Shown here piece by piece: positions 61,061 to 64,000 of a stretch of DNA of 64,000 nucleotides. Within the stretch, counting starts at the first letter, position 1. Each line of letters begins with the position of its first letter. The position numbers were made by a program, and so were the translations under genes. The DNA comes from Brevibacillus_H ginsengisoli (lineage in GTDB: Bacteria > Bacillota > Bacilli > Brevibacillales > Brevibacillaceae). The DNA is taken from contig NZ_JBNJQR010000002.1 in assembly GCF_050113715.1 (NCBI RefSeq), positions 310,001 through 374,000 on the forward strand, given 5' to 3'. The notes below the pieces were generated by a model that saw only the letters and a program-made list of their open reading frames with translations, was not told the origin of the DNA and made no database searches.

Positions 61061-61225
61061 TTATGATTTGAACATGCGGCAAGTCAGTGGTTGAGACGAT
61101 GACCATGGAAGCATGCTGTCCAGCACTTCTGGATATTTCAGATCAGGAAGATGTGGGAGTTGCTCGAACAAGTAAAGCAAGTACTTGAACGGGTTTAGCC
61201 TACGCTCAGTTTTTGTAACACTCTC
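61061..61225 (-). mobile_element. IS66 family transposase (TnpC) C-terminal relic
   Basis: The frame reads LNPFKYLLYLFEQLPHLPDL, then PEVLDSMLPWSS and LTCRMFKS before the stop, which is the typical end of IS66 TnpC. Only about 55 codons remain. Beyond the stop, about 60990-61030, the sequence TTAGCGTCAAACAGCCCCCA may be the element's right end. Confidence 0.75.
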
Positions 61226-61297
61226 TAGACTTTAATCATAAAACTAATTTAAACAGGTTTTTTAGGTATTATTATTGAGACCCACGGAGGATTAGAA

Positions 61298-61792
61298 ATG
61301 CCTAATTTTTTACCTTTCAACGGCACGGTAACTATGATTAGTGATTTCAATATAACGGTAAATGACAAATCAGGATGCTACAAATTAATGTCCGTACAAA
61401 ACGAATATGGGAATCAAGTAAATTTTGTAGTGGCTCCCAACACTTACTTTGTAGATCATGTGACGGTAAAATTAGGAGATAGGGTCACCGGGTTTTATGA
61501 TGGAAATGCAGCTGCACCCTTTATTTTCCCACCACAATTTCGAGCAATTGTTATGGCTAAAGATACACCCTATCAAAATGTGAAGGTAGATTATTTCGAC
61601 AATCAATTGATAAGTAGTGATGGGCAATTAAAGCTTAATATTAGTAATTACACTCAGATTTTACTGCCCAACAATCAAGCGTTTACTGACAACCCAGCAA
61701 ATAGAAATTTAATTGTTGTCTATGGTCCAACAACAAGAAGTATTCCCGCCCAAACCACTCCATATAAAATAATTGTATTGTGCGAGTTTTAG
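61298..61792 (+). CDS. Conserved hypothetical protein, 164 residues
   Basis: A beta-rich protein with NEYGNQVNFVVAPNTYFVDHV, KLGDRVTGFYDGNAAAPFIFPPQ and FRAIVMAKD. I have seen this pattern in uncharacterised Firmicutes proteins, where it may form an OB-like or ligand-binding barrel. No signal peptide is present. ACGGAGGA precedes the ATG and a terminator follows. Confidence 0.7.
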   Translation: MPNFLPFNGTVTMISDFNITVNDKSGCYKLMSVQNEYGNQVNFVVAPNTYFVDHVTVKLGDRVTGFYDGNAAAPFIFPPQFRAIVMAKDTPYQNVKVDYFDNQLISSDGQLKLNISNYTQILLPNNQAFTDNPANRNLIVVYGPTTRSIPAQTTPYKIIVLCEF

Positions 61793-61795
61793 AAA

Positions 61796-61836
61796 AATAA
61801 ATGGGATGGATAATTGACACCATCCCATTTATTTTT
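61796..61836 (+). terminator. Terminator of the 164-residue gene
   Basis: AAATAAATGGGATGG pairs with CCATCCCATTTATTT, 15 bp, followed by TTA-rich DNA. Confidence 0.88.
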
Positions 61837-61889
61837 AATAGGAACTCAAAAATATAGTAGGCATCTCTAACCTAATTATTAGGAGGTTT

Positions 61890-61985
61890 ATGAATATTAC
61901 TCCTATGGATCATGTTTACAACGACGGCGACATATTCAAGTATTCTTTAACAGGCTACTGCATAAGTGCTATTATTTATACTTGA
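61890..61985 (+). CDS. Possible 31-residue ORF
   Basis: TTAGGAGG stands 3-4 bases before ATG 61890. The peptide begins MNITPMDHVYNDGDIFKYS and stops after 31 residues. It may be the truncated start of a lost gene. The rest of the gap to 62154 holds only a minus-strand 61-codon frame overlapping the hydrolase stop (ATGA), which I do not regard as established. Confidence 0.25.
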   Translation: MNITPMDHVYNDGDIFKYSLTGYCISAIIYT

Positions 61986-62153
61986 AGTTGCCATCAAAAT
62001 GGTTGTTTAGATCCCATAGTTCCTTTATTGGGATAGTTTTCTTTGAGCAGTTTCCAATCCCTAATTGAGCCTCTTTTGAAAAAAGAGGTGGATATCTTGA
62101 TATTCCTTGATTTCCATTACCATTCCAAACAATCCGGGGAAAAGTAATTATTA

Positions 62154-62864
62154 TCATTTAACGTATATATGTTTTTTCAGCCATTGTCTGAAATACTGCA
62201 ACTGTTCCTCAGTATGGAAATAGTGTTCTCCATTCTCCATTACTTGCAAATTACAGTTAAAACGTTTATTAAATTCAGATACAACGTCAAACTCACATAA
62301 GTTATCTTCTGAACCATAGAGAATTGAAGTTGGATTATTCCAAGCAACAATAGGATTTTCTTTCACATAACAGTAGTAATCCCAATAGAGAGTTTGTCCA
62401 ATAGGTGTAGAAATTTCTTTCTCTATTTTTAGTCTACTCTCACTTACGTTAAACCATGTCATCATATTATTTATGATACGTTCCATATTTACCACAGGAG
62501 AGAGAAACAAGCACTGCTTCAACGGCTCATGGCTAAATTCTAATAGACTAAAATACGCTCCCATGCTACAAGCAAAAATGCTTATATTATTTGATAACGA
62601 TTTTGCATAGGTCATAATTGTATGAAGGTCTTGGACACAGTTTTGAACTTTGCAAAGATAAGTATCATCCTTACGATCACCATGTTGAGGTAAATCAAAA
62701 CTAAGCACCTGATAACCTACTGCTGTTGCTTCTTCTGCAAATACAATAATTGATTCATCTGCCTTGTTTGACATGTTACCATGCACCACCACAAATAACT
62801 TATCTGATTTGTCACCCCACAAAATCGCTGGAATATTTTCTATTTTAAAATTAATTTTCATCAT
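62154..62864 (-). CDS. Alpha/beta hydrolase
   Basis: A 236-residue serine hydrolase. VVVHGNMSNKAD holds the oxyanion HGN, FACSMGAYFSL the nucleophile Ser, LYGSEDNL the acid and NGEHYFH the catalytic His. These residues are all in order, so it should be active on an ester or peptide substrate. Two in-frame ATGs at the start leave the exact start open by one codon. Confidence 0.88.
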   Translation of the reverse strand: MMKINFKIENIPAILWGDKSDKLFVVVHGNMSNKADESIIVFAEEATAVGYQVLSFDLPQHGDRKDDTYLCKVQNCVQDLHTIMTYAKSLSNNISIFACSMGAYFSLLEFSHEPLKQCLFLSPVVNMERIINNMMTWFNVSESRLKIEKEISTPIGQTLYWDYYCYVKENPIVAWNNPTSILYGSEDNLCEFDVVSEFNKRFNCNLQVMENGEHYFHTEEQLQYFRQWLKKHIYVK

Positions 62865-62934
62865 TACAATTTATCCTCCATGAAATACAAATAATTCGTC
62901 ATCCCTAATTATACTGTTCATCTCCTACGTCATC

Positions 62935-63062
62935 CTGCCTTCGTCATGTTGATCAAACCAAATACATCCACTTCAAATTGTCTTCTAATCTGCTCATCAG
63001 TAGCTGCTTCAAGAATTCCCATTGATCCATATCCTGCATTATGGATATAAATTCCTCTTAGG
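62935..63062 (-). pseudogene. SDR fragment
   Basis: A minus-strand frame reads IYIHNAGYGSMGILEAATDE and RRQFEVDVFGLINMTKA, the NNAG-to-helix region of a short-chain dehydrogenase. Both ends are missing. Confidence 0.65.
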
Positions 63063-63190
63063 TTGATAGTAATGTATGGTGACCCCTATAGTCTATATTC
63101 CATTTGTTATAGTGTTCAAGCATTCTTGGTCAACAACCTGAAAACCAAATAAATGAGCTCTATTTTCAAGTTCACAAGACTTATTCCTTC

Positions 63191-64000
63191 TTAATTAGCT
63201 CTTTTTAGAAGGATTTTCGCATTTTGCTTCCGAGTTCCAAACCCTAATGCGATGGCTGCGCCAATACAGCTAGAAAAGCAACCAGCAAACAAATACCATG
63301 ATGGATCTGACTCACCGATTAAAACTGAGGCTATTCCTCCAATTACCGGGAAAAGTGCAACCATATAGCCACTTTGAGCTCCTCCAATTTTTTCTACAAG
63401 CTTCAAATAGAATAACCATGCTGCAAATGAAGCAACCAGAGTTAAATATAGTAACCCAGATAAGTATGAAAACGATGTTGGAAATATAAATTCTTGTCCT
63501 TGAAATAATACAAGTACTCCCATCAATAGACTGCCCACCGTAAATCCAATGGCATTCGCGTAGATAGGATTCACCTTGCGACTTGCATTTCGTGCTGAGC
63601 TGGCATCACCTACTGCTGTAAGAATCGTACCTAAGATCGCAACCATAATTCCTTTGATGTCATTGGACCCTTGAAAGTTGTTCAAATTCGGATAGATGAG
63701 AATACATACGCCTAATACACCCAAAATCCCCCCAAACAAAACGCGTGAATGTAATTTTTCTTTTAAAAAAATCCGGAGAGTAATCGGGGTCAAAATCACC
63801 TTTAATGAAAAAACCAATGTTACGATTGCTGCAGAACTCAAAATTGTGGCGTAATAAAGGCATAAGTAGCTTAATGCAAAGTTACATACACCAAAAACTA
63901 TTACAAATGGGATATCTTTTCTTGTTGGCTTCCCTCTTGGTTGAAGGAACCAAACAAGAATCAAAAATAAAAAGGCTGTCATAACTAAACGATACGTTAA
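63191..64000 (-). CDS. EamA/DMT family transporter (5' end outside window)
   Basis: At least 269 residues of a ten-helix drug/metabolite transporter; the frame stays open to the window edge (LTYRLVMTAFLFL), so the true start lies beyond it. Helix packing motifs such as LCLYYATILSSAAIVTLVFS and the second EamA repeat with GSLLMGVLVLF are visible. It exports or imports a small metabolite; substrate unknown. Confidence 0.88.
   Translation of the reverse strand, partial: LTYRLVMTAFLFLILVWFLQPRGKPTRKDIPFVIVFGVCNFALSYLCLYYATILSSAAIVTLVFSLKVILTPITLRIFLKEKLHSRVLFGGILGVLGVCILIYPNLNNFQGSNDIKGIMVAILGTILTAVGDASSARNASRKVNPIYANAIGFTVGSLLMGVLVLFQGQEFIFPTSFSYLSGLLYLTLVASFAAWLFYLKLVEKIGGAQSGYMVALFPVIGGIASVLIGESDPSWYLFAGCFSSCIGAAIALGFGTRKQNAKILLKRAN

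Noticed and set aside
61972..62157. 61-codon minus-strand frame with ATGA overlap to the alpha/beta hydrolase
   Set aside because: The overlap is suggestive, but there is no family pattern and a second frame in the same DNA looks equally open, so it is not called a gene.

Overview
The window looks like chromosomal DNA of a spore-forming Bacillales bacterium, most like Brevibacillus or a close relative (inference). The evidence is an alpha/beta-type SASP gene, a complete gerA-type germination operon, a MecA adaptor, YpsA, a RelQ-like alarmone synthetase, Gram-positive ribosome binding sites with frequent TTG/GTG starts, and many convergent hairpin terminators. No rRNA, CRISPR array or canonical tRNA was seen.

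Region 1 (1-15000) is mostly housekeeping and sporulation: the end of a glycosyltransferase, a 5'-3' exonuclease, a DUF952 protein, a SASP gene with a tRNA-like fold in its upstream region, an M23 peptidase, an alarmone synthetase, a DacF-type carboxypeptidase, a short pyruvate kinase, a MarR regulator, gerAA-AB-AC, CheW, glutamate racemase and cardiolipin synthase.

Region 2 (15000-36200) holds adaptive functions. An MFS exporter has an elaborate leader (palindrome, strong promoter, 44-codon leader ORF, three hairpins with interchangeable arms, and a second Cys-rich ORF overlapping the gene start). It is followed by GNATs, a YbaK deacylase, a UPF0173 hydrolase, a VOC protein, an OhrR-like regulator with nitroreductase behind nested palindromes, a phosphodiesterase, a methyltransferase, a quinone oxidoreductase, a bacterial GRAS-domain protein, a NERD-gene relic, MecA, MOSC, an amino-acid ABC importer, an APC permease, an SRPBCC-ArsR pair with a promoter-spanning operator, and a small nitrite/sulfite-reductase-like protein.

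Region 3 (36200-41700) is patchy: a secreted histidine phosphatase, a tyrosine-recombinase relic, a 41-residue peptide gene, a TetR/DUF2306 pair with matching operator-like sites, two diverged copies of a structured element, an acetyltransferase, an NTF2-like protein and a small membrane protein.

Region 4 (41700-57800) is a catabolic island, nearly all on the minus strand. One block is a peptide ABC importer (binding protein, two permeases, one ATPase) with a cupin and an XRE-cupin regulator. The second is an operon SDR - GcvPA-like - GcvPB-like - polar amino-acid ABC importer - aminotransferase fragment - RocB-like peptidase. It starts at a well-matched sigma-54 promoter and lies divergent to a sigma-54 activator gene, with an array of TTGTCA repeats between them. 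The two GcvP-like proteins have lost motifs conserved in glycine decarboxylase, and no gcvH or gcvT is present. This is the best candidate for an undescribed pathway.

Region 5 (57800-64000) is AT-rich and decaying: YpsA, a DUF6946-type protein, small unknown ORFs, a broken DUF5071 gene, an IS66 transposase tail, a conserved hypothetical, an alpha/beta hydrolase, an SDR fragment, and an EamA transporter running off the window end.
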